Origin: Lactobacillus pasteurii DSM 23907 = CRBIP 24.76 | GTDB taxonomy: Bacteria; Bacillota; Bacilli; Lactobacillales; Lactobacillaceae | Length of the DNA: 64,000 bases | NCBI RefSeq assembly: GCF_000297025.1 | Contig: NZ_CAKD01000010.1 | Span: forward strand, 47,331-111,330 | Direction of reading: 5' to 3' | Part shown: positions 1 through 9,105 of the stretch, one piece after another | Layout of the letters: each line of letters opens with the position of its first letter | How positions within the stretch are numbered: position 1 is the first letter of the stretch | Notes under the pieces: model-generated | Database searches by the model: none | Told to the model about the DNA's origin: nothing | Seen by the model: only the letters and a program-made list of their open reading frames with translations | Translations under genes and position numbers: made by a program

Positions 1-161
1 AATGATTCAATATCCCCCTTAGTTGGAATCCAACCATGAACGGCATTATTCACGACTGCTGACTTAAGCTCCAAGTAAGTTTCAGGATCAGCAACTTCTA
101 CGCCCTGAATCTTTTGAATGTCATCATTTATTTCTAGAAATACCTTATCATCACTTTCCAT
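1..161 (-). CDS. Partial gene, unrecognised small protein (N-terminal 53 codons)
   Basis: An open frame on the minus strand starts with ATG at 159-161 and runs off the left edge of the window. It begins MESDDKVFLEIND and contains VNNAVHGWIPTKGDIE. The upstream sequence is a plausible but weak ribosome site (AGAGGGAC about 7 bases before the ATG). The peptide is acidic, with no signal peptide or membrane segment. The A-x-x-G-x-x-P-T spacing faintly recalls the inhibitory helix of VbhA-type antitoxins that partner Fic proteins, but the usual Glu is His here. I do not assign a function. Confidence 0.45.
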   Translation of the reverse strand, partial: MESDDKVFLEINDDIQKIQGVEVADPETYLELKSAVVNNAVHGWIPTKGDIES

Positions 162-304
162 ATTCGCGTCCCTCTAACACACTTTGCCTAAAATGCTTAC
201 ATCCCTAGTGTACTTATAAATCATGCGACTTGCAATATGCAAAACGAAGCTTTATCAAATAGTTTACAGCTTTTTTAATTTTCTTAAGATTTTCTATAGG
301 CTGA

Positions 305-582
305 GCATATTATTATATATTTTGGGAGCCATGGTGCTAGACTATGATTGTAGCGATGGATAGTCGCTACACATCCCCTCTATATCAATACTAATTGATA
401 TTTCATCCTGTAAACCTACTAACTAACAGGATGCAGAACCTACACACTATACATGACATCCTATTCTCGGAGATATCCTTCTCTTTATATTATAGTTATA
501 CTTAAAACTCGTTTACATTTAACTCCGAGACATATTCCTTAAGCGTCCAGACATCTTTCATGTCTGGATTTTGCTTTTTTAT
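305..582 (+). ncRNA. Candidate structured small RNA with five hairpins and a terminator
   Basis: This 280-base stretch has no convincing ORF but holds a row of perfect dyads readable on the plus strand: 350-356 with 364-370 (7 bp), 383-388 with 395-400 (6 bp), 404-411 with 426-433 (8 bp), 465-472 with 523-530 (8 bp, long loop), then a terminator hairpin at 546-568 followed by a T-rich run. An AT-rich promoter-like stretch (TATTATTATAT at 310-320) lies just before it. The strand is set by the terminator. It does not match the landmarks I know for tmRNA, RNase P RNA, 6S RNA or SRP RNA. It faces the gluconokinase gene tail-on. Function unknown. Confidence 0.45.
546..580 (+). terminator. Rho-independent terminator of the RNA candidate
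   Basis: A 9-bp perfect stem TCCAGACAT/ATGTCTGGA with a 5-base loop is followed by TTTTGCTTTTTT. The T-run lies on the plus side only, so it ends rightward transcription, although the next gene (gluconokinase) is on the minus strand. Confidence 0.7.
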
Positions 583-584
583 AG

Positions 585-1979
585 CTAATTTAGCTGCTTA
601 TGCCACTGATTAAATATCTGCTCATAAGCTAATACATTCTGCTTATTTGGTTCAAACCTAGCTTGTCCATGATCAACAATGGGCAAGCTTTTTTGATAAA
701 CACTAAAGCCTAGCACCGCAGCTCCTAAGGCAGAAGCATCCCCTTGCTTAGTCAAATTCACTGGCAAATTCAAGATGTCTGCCAGCATCTGCAAAACGCC
801 GTCAACACCAGCTAATCCGCCACTAACGTTAACTTCTTTGATTTCTCCTAATAAGGGTGCAATCAAGGTATAGTTTTCGCACAAATTGAATAAAATTCCT
901 TCCAAAATTGCTCTAAGCAAGTCTGCCTTGGTGTTATCCGCCCGCAAGTTCAGCAATTTTCCTGAGGCATTTGCATCCCACAAAGGCGCCCTTTCGCCAT
1001 AAAGATATGGATAAAATAAAATTCCATGGCTGCCTAAACTAGAAGAAGCTACTAAGTCATCCATTTCTTCAAAAGATAACCCTAGTATCTGCTTCCACCA
1101 AGCCCAAATATTTCCGCAATTGTTGGACGGGGCACCTACTACCCAGCGAGTTGGCATTAAATAATAAACAAAAGCCTTGCCAGATGGATCAAGTTTGCGC
1201 TGGCTAACTTCGCTTCTGATAGCTGAAGAAGTACCCAAGCTAATCGATAAAGAAGTAGCTGGATTTGCCTGGGCAAGATTGCTCAAAGTCCCATCTGATG
1301 CCCCAATGACCAAGTCTTTAGCCTCAAGGCCTAGTTCTTTCATCAAGGCTGAATTAATAATCTCAAGCTTGCTAGTTGTATCGATTGCTTCAGGCAACTT
1401 TTCAGCAGTCAAATCTAAATACTGAAGAGCCTCTTGATCCCATGAGTTAGTTTCATGATCAAAAAAGCCGTAGCTATCGGCCAAGCTATAGTCTGTCTGA
1501 TACTTGCCGGTAAATTGATACACCAAAAAGCTTTTCAAATCAATCCAGCGATCGACTGATTGATAAAGATCCGGATTTTCAGCTTTTAGCCAGCTCAATT
1601 TAACTAGTGGAGTCATGGGATGAAGCGGTACGCCTGAGCGTTTGGCAATTGCAGCTAACTTTGCATCTTTAGCATATTTAGCTGCCCGGGTATCTGCCCA
1701 GCTGTAAAGCGGCGTAATTGCTTGGTGATTCTTGATTCCAATCAGGCTATGCATAGCCGTCGACATGGTAATTGCACAAGGCTCGTCAATCCTAGCAGCA
1801 ACTTCTTTCAATCCTTGTTTGACCGCTGACCAAATTTCGCCTATATCTTCTTCAGCTTGTCCAGGCAGTTGACAGCGCAGCTGATAGCCATGGGCTGCTT
1901 TAGCTACTACTTTTCCCTTTTCATCGAAAACTATTACCTTTGCATTGGTCGTACCAACATCGATTGCAATCATTAACAT
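585..1979 (-). CDS. gntK: Gluconokinase (FGGY carbohydrate kinase)
   Basis: This predicted cytoplasmic FGGY-family kinase would phosphorylate gluconate to 6-phosphogluconate. The N-terminal phosphate-binding motif IAIDVGTTNAK is followed by STAMHSLIGI and WADTRA, the pattern of Gram-positive gluconokinases rather than xylulokinases. Later come ASDGTLSNL and SLGTSSAIR (ATP-side loop), and VNVSGGLAGVDGVLQMLADIL with GDASALGAAVLG near the C-terminus. The length, 464 residues, is slightly short of the usual 490-510. I chose the ATG at 1979 because AGAGGA sits 7 bases upstream; an ATG at 2003 would add eight residues with no better ribosome site. No gluconate permease or regulator is next to it, so it is orphaned from its usual operon. 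Xylulokinase is the main alternative. Confidence 0.82.
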   Translation of the reverse strand: MLMIAIDVGTTNAKVIVFDEKGKVVAKAAHGYQLRCQLPGQAEEDIGEIWSAVKQGLKEVAARIDEPCAITMSTAMHSLIGIKNHQAITPLYSWADTRAAKYAKDAKLAAIAKRSGVPLHPMTPLVKLSWLKAENPDLYQSVDRWIDLKSFLVYQFTGKYQTDYSLADSYGFFDHETNSWDQEALQYLDLTAEKLPEAIDTTSKLEIINSALMKELGLEAKDLVIGASDGTLSNLAQANPATSLSISLGTSSAIRSEVSQRKLDPSGKAFVYYLMPTRWVVGAPSNNCGNIWAWWKQILGLSFEEMDDLVASSSLGSHGILFYPYLYGERAPLWDANASGKLLNLRADNTKADLLRAILEGILFNLCENYTLIAPLLGEIKEVNVSGGLAGVDGVLQMLADILNLPVNLTKQGDASALGAAVLGFSVYQKSLPIVDHGQARFEPNKQNVLAYEQIFNQWHKQLN

Positions 1980-2057
1980 CCCAGTGTCCTCTTTTCTTAA
2001 CACTTACATAACAATTATAACAATTTATTATTTTTCGAATAGAAAAAAATTGTACGC

Positions 2058-2094
2058 AAAAAGAGCGCAAACAAATTATGTTCGCACTCCTTTT
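2058..2094. terminator. Bidirectional hairpin upstream of gluconokinase
   Basis: The imperfect dyad GAGCGCAAACA (2063-2073) / TGTTCGCACTC (2079-2089) has A-rich DNA on the left and TTTT on the right. It may end leftward transcription from the intron remnant before gluconokinase. Confidence 0.5.
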
Positions 2095-2325
2095 AAATCT
2101 CACGTGAAATTGTAAATACACTCAATAAAATTCAATACACTAACTCAATTAGAGTCTGTCAAAAAAATTCACTCGCATCCAGCTAAATAAGCTAGCGTCT
2201 TGCCTTAAGCAAGAAAAAATCAAATCAATCAAAAAATATTTACAAGTTAAGTATACCATGAAGAGAACAATTGAGTCATCAAAAGCAATAGAGTAGAAGG
2301 AGTTTAACAACTCGCCCCTCTCATT

Positions 2326-2356
2326 GCACCGGACGTACGGTTCCGTATCCGGCGCT
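2326..2356 (-). ncRNA. Group II intron domain V
   Basis: This 31-base hairpin carries the catalytic AGC at its 5' base, a 2-nt bulge on the 3' strand and a GAAC terminal loop, which is the signature of group II intron domain V. It lies about 135 bases after the reverse transcriptase stop codon. Confidence 0.75.
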
Positions 2357-2491
2357 ACATTTGTAATTATTTACGAAATATATAGTATTCTAGCGGATCG
2401 ACCAAGCCTGGGCGATCCGCTTTGCTTATGCCCAATACTTTTGGGCTAAGCAAAAAGTTAATGACATGCCCTGTACTGCGTTTATACCAAC

Positions 2492-3499
2492 CTAGACGGG
2501 TATTAGCCACTTTATGAATATCTTCATCGTTAAAGTTCTCAGTGCCTTGTTAATCCGCATCAAGTTAGTATATATTCGTTTTGGCAGTTTCCATTGTTTA
2601 ATGATTACCACCCGTATTTTATGACGCAACCATTGACTGAATTTAGTTAGAAATTGCTTCATTCCGCCAATTTTAAAGTAGTTGATCCAGCCCCTAACCA
2701 CTTGGTTTACCTTCGTAAAGACTAGTGATAGCGGTTGTGCAACTGCTTTCCTGCGACAGAGGAGCTCTCTAATCTTGTCGTAAAGTTTGGCTTTACGATC
2801 GTCTCCTGGTCTTGTCTGCCAAGAGTTACCGCTTTTCCAAAAGCCAAAACCGAGAAAGTTGCTCTTAGTTGGTTTAACAACCTTTGTTTTGGTTGCGTTG
2901 ACCTTTAAGAAGAGTTTTCTTTCTAGCCAGGATGAAATTGAATCCATCACGCGTTTGGCAGATTTACCACTTTTGACAAAAATATTGCAGTCATCGGCAT
3001 AGCGCACAAAGTGCAAGCCTCTTTGTTCCAATTCTTGGTCCATTTTATCTAAATAGATATTAGACAGAATTGGCGAAAGAGGTCCGCCTTGCGGGACGCC
3101 TAATTTATTAGGCTTAACCAAACCATCTTCCATAATTCCGGCTTTCAAGAATGCCCGAATCAAATGGAGGGTGGTTTTGTCATTTACTCTTTCTCTAATT
3201 ATTGAAATTAATTTGTCATGATTTACCGTGTCAAAGTATTTCTCAGTGTCAAGATCGACCACCCATTGATAACCGTCATTCAAGTATTCTAGAACTTGAT
3301 TGATGGCATCATGAGCACTGCGTCCAGGTCTAAATCCATAACTATGCTCGCTAAAATGAGGATCATAGATCTTCATTAGCACTTGAGCAATCGCTTGTTG
3401 GATTACCCGGTCTACGACCGTGGGTATTCCTAAAGGTCGCTTTTTGCCATTGGCTTTAGGCATGTAGACTCTTCTAACAGCTTGCGGACGGTATTTCAT
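2492..3499 (-). pseudogene. ltrA: Group II intron reverse transcriptase/maturase, N-terminally truncated
   Basis: The 335-residue frame holds the palm motifs of a group II intron [14 protein letters not shown] (residues 15-26), [13 protein letters not shown] (53-65), DLDTEKYFD (82-90), [10 protein letters not shown] (134-143) and the catalytic YADD (167-170). The maturase (X) region has [10 protein letters not shown]. No endonuclease domain follows, as in class C introns. Full-length relatives have about 80-90 more N-terminal residues before the KYRPQ segment where this frame begins. The first codons coincide with the junction to the neighbouring regulator, whose stop codon lies only two bases upstream, so the start is created by a deletion. 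Translation may still occur by coupling, but the enzyme would lack its N-terminal RT0/finger region. Confidence 0.85.
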
Positions 3500-3501
3500 T
3501 T

Positions 3502-4896
3502 TTATGATTGCATCTTTTCTCTCTCATTAATAGAATTTAGGTATTCTTTTCGTCTCATTTCAGAAGAAAAATCCACCTGATCTAATATCTTATTTAAGAT
3601 ACTGTCTTGATCCAATTCTTCTTTATCTTCTAAATACAATATTGAAAAATCTATATTCGGATCCATATCTCTTAGACATGTTTTCTCTTTTATATATCGG
3701 TTTTTCGATACCTTCATAAGGGTCGCCATGACACGAGTAATATCTTCGTCGCGGATTATTGGTGACACATTTACAACAGGAACAGATAGTTTAGATAGTT
3801 TCGTGGTTGAAACAATCATTTGAACCTTATCTAAGTTCTTTCCCTTTAGTTCGTTCAAAGATAAAACAGATACTGAGCATGAAGATGGCAAAAAGTTTTG
3901 CAGACGAGTTAATGCTAATGAACTAGTCCCAATTCCATGCGGACACACAAAATAAATTTGCTTTTGATCTTGCATTCTTTCTATTGCTGCTTGAAAGTGA
4001 ATGGTTATAAACCCAACCTCATCATCCGATATAAATATTTCGTTACTTAGACTGGAATTTTTTATACAATACCAAACTATCCCAAAAAGCTTTCCATAAT
4101 TGATTTTTATTTCTTTCAAAATTGGGTTAACAATTGTCGTATTCGTTCTTGAACGTTTGATCAATTGACTTATATGTATTAGCAAGTCATTCAATAACTT
4201 AGAATCATTGCCTATATCTACTCCATATTCATCGCCTATGTCGTATATTAATTTTTCGACTTTTTCTTTCAAATTGCTCTCAATTCGATTCTCCTTCAAA
4301 ACCAGATCAAATCCATTTGCAAGCAGAATATATGTCAAATATCTTATCTCTTCTTCTGAAAATGTATAAATTTCTGATGCTTCCAATTCTCTTAACAGTG
4401 AGTTACAAATTGGATAATTTGCCAGTTCAATCCTAGGAATTTTGGGATTATGGAAGTCATTTACCTTAAATCCTTTCTTGCTACGAGAGATGTATATTGC
4501 CAATATCAAAGTAATATTTTCAAAATATAAATCGGAGATTCTATACGACTTTTTGTCCAAAACATTATGAATTATTTTCATAACATCTTCTTCCAATGAG
4601 GGATGCAAAAATAGTTTATCAATACCACAATCTTTGTTCTCTAAAATAACTCTTTTTATAACTGATTGTTTTGCAACTTCTTCAGAGTCAATGTATGAGC
4701 CATCATTATCAAAGCTTATCTGTAAATTATCCTGCGATATGAATTCTCTTATCCAGGCAATATCATTAGCTATGCTTGAGCGAGATACTAAGTATTCGTC
4801 AGATAAAGCTTGATAAGAAAGATGCTCTCCATTTAGTAGATCATTCAGTATATAATATTTACGATTTTTACTATTCAACTTATCTAACTGTGTCAT
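3502..4896 (-). pseudogene. PRD-containing PTS regulator (Mga/BglG/LicR type), C-terminus lost
   Basis: The order is: N-terminal helix-turn-helix (about residues 10-55, LSYQALSDEYLVSRSSIANDI), two PRD-like helical domains (about 80-300), then an EIIB-like domain with a phosphorylatable Cys in CPHGIGTSSLAL (about residue 320). Relatives are about 640-690 residues and end in an EIIA domain. Here the protein stops at 464 within [14 protein letters not shown], the segment that in the family leads into the EIIA core, so the EIIA domain was removed at the junction with the intron remnant. The ribosome site AGAAGGAGAG is intact. Such proteins activate a PTS operon, and no partner operon remains next to it. 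Phosphorylation control by EIIA is lost if the product is made. Confidence 0.8.
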
Positions 4897-5071
4897 ATAT
4901 TTCTCTCCTTCTTAAATCAAATATATATTACTTTTTATATTGTAAGAAGATCAAAAAATATTCTTTTTTTTGCAAAAAAAGTGAACACCTTTGATTTACA
5001 TGCACGAAAATCATCATTCTTGTTATTCTTTTTGCTTGATAAAGTTTTGACAATTTTTGAGAAAAACAAAA

Positions 5072-5177
5072 GTGTCTGGGAAAATAAAAATAACGAGAAA
5101 AAGACGATCAAGCAACTCAAATTAAGAGTTGGATTGATCGTCTTTTGGTATCTGAGAGTTAGTTTTTTCCCAGACAC
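5072..5177. repeat. 106-bp terminal-inverted-repeat element with internal terminator (copy 1)
   Basis: The outer ends GTGTCTGGGAAAA (5072-5084) and TTTTCCCAGACAC (5165-5177) are perfect 13-bp inverted repeats. Inside is a strong bidirectional terminator, AGACGATCAA ... TTGATCGTCT, with A and T runs outside it. A second element with the same ends and a different core lies at 20831-20957. This copy directly follows the stop codon of the SLAP protein gene and probably terminates it. Confidence 0.75.
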
Positions 5178-5190
5178 AGCTCCATTAATC

Positions 5191-7266
5191 CTATTTTCCC
5201 TGTGCTTTAACAGGAATTACATCAGTAGCTTTATAAACTGAACTTAATGATGTCAGGCCACGGTAATAAAATTCACCGTTATACTTAGTAATGAATGGGT
5301 TATTTAAAAAATATGCATAATCGTTAGTACCAGAAGCTATATTAGTCAAAGTTTCTGTAAGATTCTCACGTAAGTTACCATATGAATCAATCGCATAAAC
5401 AGGAATTTTAGCATTAGTAAATTTAAGTCCTACTTCATTAACTCGATAGTTGTTGTTTAAAGCTGCTTTGAGTAAAGCATCATACTTCTTAAATTCAGCG
5501 CTATTTGCAAAATTATCAAGTTTTACGTCATTTGCTCTTACAAAATATGGCGTTTTGGCCTCAACTTTTAAGTAATAGTTGCCATCTAACTTAACAACTG
5601 GACCAACAAGATAACCAATATTATTGCCCTTGTTAATCATTTTACCTGTCTTTGTTAAGCTGAAATCTCCGGAACGCAATGCTTGCTCTGTTAAGTTAGC
5701 TGCTTGATAAATTGGTGTATCAGTTTTAGCCACTAAAACACTGGTACGATCATCATATTTAATTAACTGAGCATACTTACTCAAAGTAGCATCACTAGCT
5801 AAATCAGTTTGATTGTCCGAACTTTCAAAGCTGCTATTAACTTTACTTGCTTTTGGTGCTAGTTTGGCAAAATCGCTAAGCTTCAGATCAGTATATGTTT
5901 GTTTATCAACCGTTTGATAGCCTGATGCCGTGTAGCCCGTTTCTGTTATCTCCAAGACCAACTTAGTATTGTGATTGATCATCAGTGCTCTAGCAGATGT
6001 TCGCTTTCCATCTTTTGAGCTCTTATCATACTTGGCTGAATACAAGTTTGTAGCCATCTGAGTGATTTTTTTGGCTTCATCATTGGTCAAATGATCATAA
6101 CTATTTACAGTAATTTGATTTCCTTGAAGACTATTTAATTCTTGTTGTAAGAACCAAACAGCTTGATCAATTTCCATTTGTGACGATTTTGCTTGAGCTG
6201 CTTGTTTTGCTAGTTTAAGAGCACTATCAAAATTAGCCCTGTAGTGATAGGTTGAATTTAAATATTTTGCAGTAGAACGGACACTATCTGCAGACTTTAT
6301 CAGTTGCTCCAACTCGGTTTTATCAGCCTTTTTATTGAACGTAGTTTGGGCATCTTTGGCTGAATTGTACAATTTTACACTCGGACCATACTCATAGCGG
6401 ACATCTGCAACTTTAACATATAAAGGAGTTGAATTTTGAGTATCACTGATTCGGTAGAATAATTCAGCTTGATTATCAGCTGGTACCCATAAATAAATCC
6501 GTTCAATTCCTTGCATCAAATGATTCTTTCTTACAGAAGAAACAGCTTTACCTGTTGCATCATATAAAGATATTGCTTTAGCTGCAGTTATTGCTGTATA
6601 GCTTGTTTCAGCTTCTACACTAAACTTAGGTTGCGTTGATAAAAACGGATCACGAATATATTGATTACTTATACCCTTAATGTGGTAATAACGTACCGTA
6701 TGGTTACCATCAGCTGTTTCAACGTAACTATCAACAACCAGCGACTTAATTGATGTTAGTTTTTGAGAACTACCAAAATTAGGCCAACTATATGATTCTT
6801 TGTTGTATTGACCATTTGGAGTAAAAATTGTTGCTCCCTTTTTTGGTTTAACTACCTGATCGCGAGCAATTATGTAATTGCCATTAACTTCACTTACGTT
6901 AGCTGCTTTAACATATTTATTGTTAGCAATTTGATAATACGCATACTTGTGGTACGTACGATAAGGCAGCCAATACTTTTGCGCCTGATTATCCTTAAAA
7001 TAGTATTTGTAATTCTTAGTCAAAGGCTTAATTGTACCCGTGTATTTAACCGACTCATCTTTTAATAGTTTCCACTTACCTGCATAAGAAGTACGTTTAC
7101 CTGATTTAGTATAAATGTATGAGTTAGCACGCAAATATAGCTTACCAGTTTGATCCGGTTGCTTAGGATGAACAATTTCATCTGCGTTTACTGAGTTTGA
7201 CATGCTTGCCAATAAAACTACAGAAGATAATGCCACGACAGTCGATATCAATTTTTTGGTTCTCAT
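5191..7266 (-). CDS. Secreted SLAP-domain surface protein with FIVAR-like segment
   Basis: A Sec signal peptide (basic MRTKK, hydrophobic core LISTVVALSSVVLLASM, cleavage near VNA-DE) leads a 691-residue exported protein. SLAP-type modules begin at once (KLYLRANSYIYTKSGKR, YWLPYRTYHKYAYYQI, KYVKAANV) and recur at residues about 120-290 and in the C-terminal half (YKATDVIPV at the end). Such modules attach lactobacillar proteins non-covalently to cell-wall polymers. A helical FIVAR-like region lies at about 315-385 (ELEQLIKSADSVR ... MEIDQAVWFLQQELNSLQG). There is no LPXTG motif. The ribosome site AAAGGAAG is 6 bases before the ATG. The gene is monocistronic, and the inverted-repeat terminator element follows it. 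A cell-surface or adhesive role is likely; the ligand is unknown. Confidence 0.8.
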   Translation of the reverse strand: MRTKKLISTVVALSSVVLLASMSNSVNADEIVHPKQPDQTGKLYLRANSYIYTKSGKRTSYAGKWKLLKDESVKYTGTIKPLTKNYKYYFKDNQAQKYWLPYRTYHKYAYYQIANNKYVKAANVSEVNGNYIIARDQVVKPKKGATIFTPNGQYNKESYSWPNFGSSQKLTSIKSLVVDSYVETADGNHTVRYYHIKGISNQYIRDPFLSTQPKFSVEAETSYTAITAAKAISLYDATGKAVSSVRKNHLMQGIERIYLWVPADNQAELFYRISDTQNSTPLYVKVADVRYEYGPSVKLYNSAKDAQTTFNKKADKTELEQLIKSADSVRSTAKYLNSTYHYRANFDSALKLAKQAAQAKSSQMEIDQAVWFLQQELNSLQGNQITVNSYDHLTNDEAKKITQMATNLYSAKYDKSSKDGKRTSARALMINHNTKLVLEITETGYTASGYQTVDKQTYTDLKLSDFAKLAPKASKVNSSFESSDNQTDLASDATLSKYAQLIKYDDRTSVLVAKTDTPIYQAANLTEQALRSGDFSLTKTGKMINKGNNIGYLVGPVVKLDGNYYLKVEAKTPYFVRANDVKLDNFANSAEFKKYDALLKAALNNNYRVNEVGLKFTNAKIPVYAIDSYGNLRENLTETLTNIASGTNDYAYFLNNPFITKYNGEFYYRGLTSLSSVYKATDVIPVKAQGK

Positions 7267-7412
7267 AATGACTTCCTTTCGTATCTATTATCTTTGTCTT
7301 TTAATACTTAAATTGTACCACTAGCTTTTACTTACAAATGTTAAGAAACCGTTTTCTTTAAAAAGTATTAAAATATAGAATAAGAACTACTATTCATAAA
7401 GTGAGGAGCACT

Positions 7413-8612
7413 ATGACACAATCAAAGAAAAAATTTGAATTTCCGACCGCCTATACGGTAATCATCATTATCCTAATTTTAGTTCAGTTACTAACATTCT
7501 TTATTCCTGCTGGTAACTATACAACTTTGGCATATGATAAGCCCAAAAATGAGTTTATTATCACAAATCCTGAAGGAAAAACCAGTACTGCAAGTGCAAC
7601 TAAAGCTACTCTTGACAAATATGGAGTAAAAATTGCTTTAAAGAAATTTACGGATGGTACGATTTATAAACCAGTAGCAATCCCTAATTCTTATCGGAGA
7701 ATTAAAATCAAGAAGCCAACTTTTATTGAAGCTGTCGAGCAATTTTTAACTTCCCAGGTAAACGGAATTGCCCAAAGCATTGATATTATTGTCTTCGTTT
7801 TAATCCTTGGGGGATGTATCGGCATTGTCCACGCCAATGGGGCAATTGATGCTGGAATGGCAAGCCTTTCAAAGAAGATTGAGGGCAAACAAACGCTGTT
7901 AATTGTCCTAGTTATGGCACTAATCGCAATTGGAGGGACAACCTTTGGTCTTGCCGAAGAAACTATGGCCTTCTACCCGATTTTAATCCCAGTATTTTTG
8001 ATGGCTGGCTACGATACAATGACAGTCGTTGGTACCATTTTCTTAGGAACTAGTTTGGGAACGATGGCATCTACCATCAATCCATTCTCAACAGTGATTG
8101 CGTCTAACGCAGCTGGGATCAACTTTACTTCCGCATTGCCACTTATATTAGTCATGTGGTTAACCTGCTTAATTGTTGGTATTCTTTATGTTACTCATTA
8201 TGCTGAAAAAGTTCGAAAAGATCCCACCAAGTCAATCGTTTACGATCAATATGAAGCTGACCGAGTAAAATTCTTAAATTTAGTCACCACAGACACAAAA
8301 CAGGTTTTTACAATTCGACAAAAATTGACCTTACTTGTCTTTGCTCTAGGATTTATCATTATGATCTGGGGTGTTCAACAAAAAGGCTGGTACTTCACTG
8401 AAATTTCGGTAGTATTTTTAGCTGTTGCTTACATTTTTGCACCAATTGCAGGACTAAATGAACATAAATTTATTGAAAGTTTTGTAAAAGGAACTGGAGA
8501 AAGAGATCCAAAAGCTGAAAGAAGAAAACTTGCGATTGCGTATTGTGAACGAATACGTAGAAAAAGCCCTCGACCTAGGGTCGAAGGCTTTTGCAAAATA
8601 GATTACTTATAA
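7413..8612 (+). pseudogene. YfcC-family permease, C-terminus replaced by IS sequence
   Basis: The frame starts at ATG 7413 behind GTGAGGAG. An initial membrane helix (YTVIIIILILVQLLTFFIPAG) and a long outward loop are followed by conserved YfcC/DcuC-like blocks: DIIVFVLILGGCIGIVHANGAID, GTTFGLAEETMAFYPILIPVF, GTSLGTMASTINPFS. These permeases carry amino acids or dicarboxylates, and the exact substrate cannot be read here. Relatives are about 490-510 residues. Here the permease reading is genuine only to about FVKGTG (near 8490), then runs about 40 residues through a foreign sequence in the wrong frame and ends at 8612, past the neighbour's stop codon. At least three terminal membrane helices are missing, so transport is doubtful. 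Confidence 0.8.
8491..8601 (+). mobile_element. IS remnant: C-terminal tail of an OrfA-like transposase subunit
   Basis: In the frame starting at 8491 the sequence encodes ELEKEIQKLKEENLRLRIVN and continues to a TAG at 8599-8601 (37 codons with the stop). The leucine-heptad coiled coil followed by a short basic tail is typical of the end of IS3-type OrfA proteins. A stop codon in the same frame just upstream (8485-8487) marks the junction with the permease gene. The family assignment is by pattern only. Confidence 0.55.
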
Positions 8613-9091
8613 GTAATTTCTTGTACTTCTTGATCATGACTTACGTCGCCAGGCTTAACTTCGCTGACTGATTCAAGTAAATCCATGTTAGTGTAAACCA
8701 CGATTACTGTGTCATCATAGCCAGCTGCCTGAATCTTGGCAGAATCCATGTTTACTAATTGAGTGCCGTGCTTGACGGTTTGGCCAACTTGAACCAGGGT
8801 TTCAAATGGTTCACCCTTCAATTCAACCGTGTCTAAGCCTAAGTGAATCAAGATTTCCAATCCTTCTTCAGTAGTGATGCCGATCGCGTGCTTGGTAGGA
8901 AAAACAGTCGTGATAGTTCCATCTACTGGGGCATAAATCTTGCCACTAGTTGACTTTACTGCTAGGCCATCGCCGAGCATCTTGGTTGAAAAGACATCAT
9001 CTTTAACTTCAGTGATTGGCATAAGTTTGCCATCTGTTGGAGCGTAAACTTGATGTGCTTTTGATTTCTTTTTGCCAAATAATTTAAACAT
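8603..9091 (-). CDS. crr: PTS glucose-family EIIA component
   Basis: This 162-residue, single-domain EIIA of the glucose/sucrose superfamily carries the paired histidines of the active site: His68 in PTKHAIG and the phosphorylated His83 in LIHLGLDTVEL. The fold landmarks YAPVDGTI and GLAVKS are present. It has a short basic MFKLFGKKK N-terminus. It is the last gene of the alpha-glucoside operon and should pass phosphate from HPr to the EIIB domains of the permease at 10505-12382, which has no EIIA of its own. Its stop codon sits inside the aberrant end of the convergent permease pseudogene. Confidence 0.9.
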   Translation of the reverse strand: MFKLFGKKKSKAHQVYAPTDGKLMPITEVKDDVFSTKMLGDGLAVKSTSGKIYAPVDGTITTVFPTKHAIGITTEEGLEILIHLGLDTVELKGEPFETLVQVGQTVKHGTQLVNMDSAKIQAAGYDDTVIVVYTNMDLLESVSEVKPGDVSHDQEVQEITYK

Positions 9092-9105
9092 AATGCATAA
9101 CCTTC

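Larger units (their letters stand above)
2290..3499 (-). mobile_element. Group II intron (class C-like) remnant, 5' end missing
   Basis: On the minus strand a reverse transcriptase frame is followed by a recognisable 3' ribozyme end. Domain V lies at 2326-2356 and shows the AGC triad, a lower stem GCGCCGGA/TCCGGTGC, a 2-base CG bulge and an upper stem TACG/CGTA. A domain VI-like hairpin follows at about 2290-2320 (GAGGGGCGAGTT... paired with AACTCCTTCTACTC). The ribozyme domains I-III that should precede the protein are absent; the element stops abruptly at 3499 against the truncated regulator. It therefore cannot splice. I set the 3' end at about 2290 from the hairpin, not from a target-site comparison. 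Confidence 0.8.

Noticed and set aside
2130..2290. IS end resembling GAGTCTGTCAAAA next to the intron remnant
   Set aside because: Only one end is seen, no transposase fragment is nearby, and I could not pair it with an inverted copy.
4935..5241. Short ORFs on both strands between the PRD regulator and the SLAP gene
   Set aside because: They lie over a terminator-bearing inverted-repeat element and low-complexity A/T runs.
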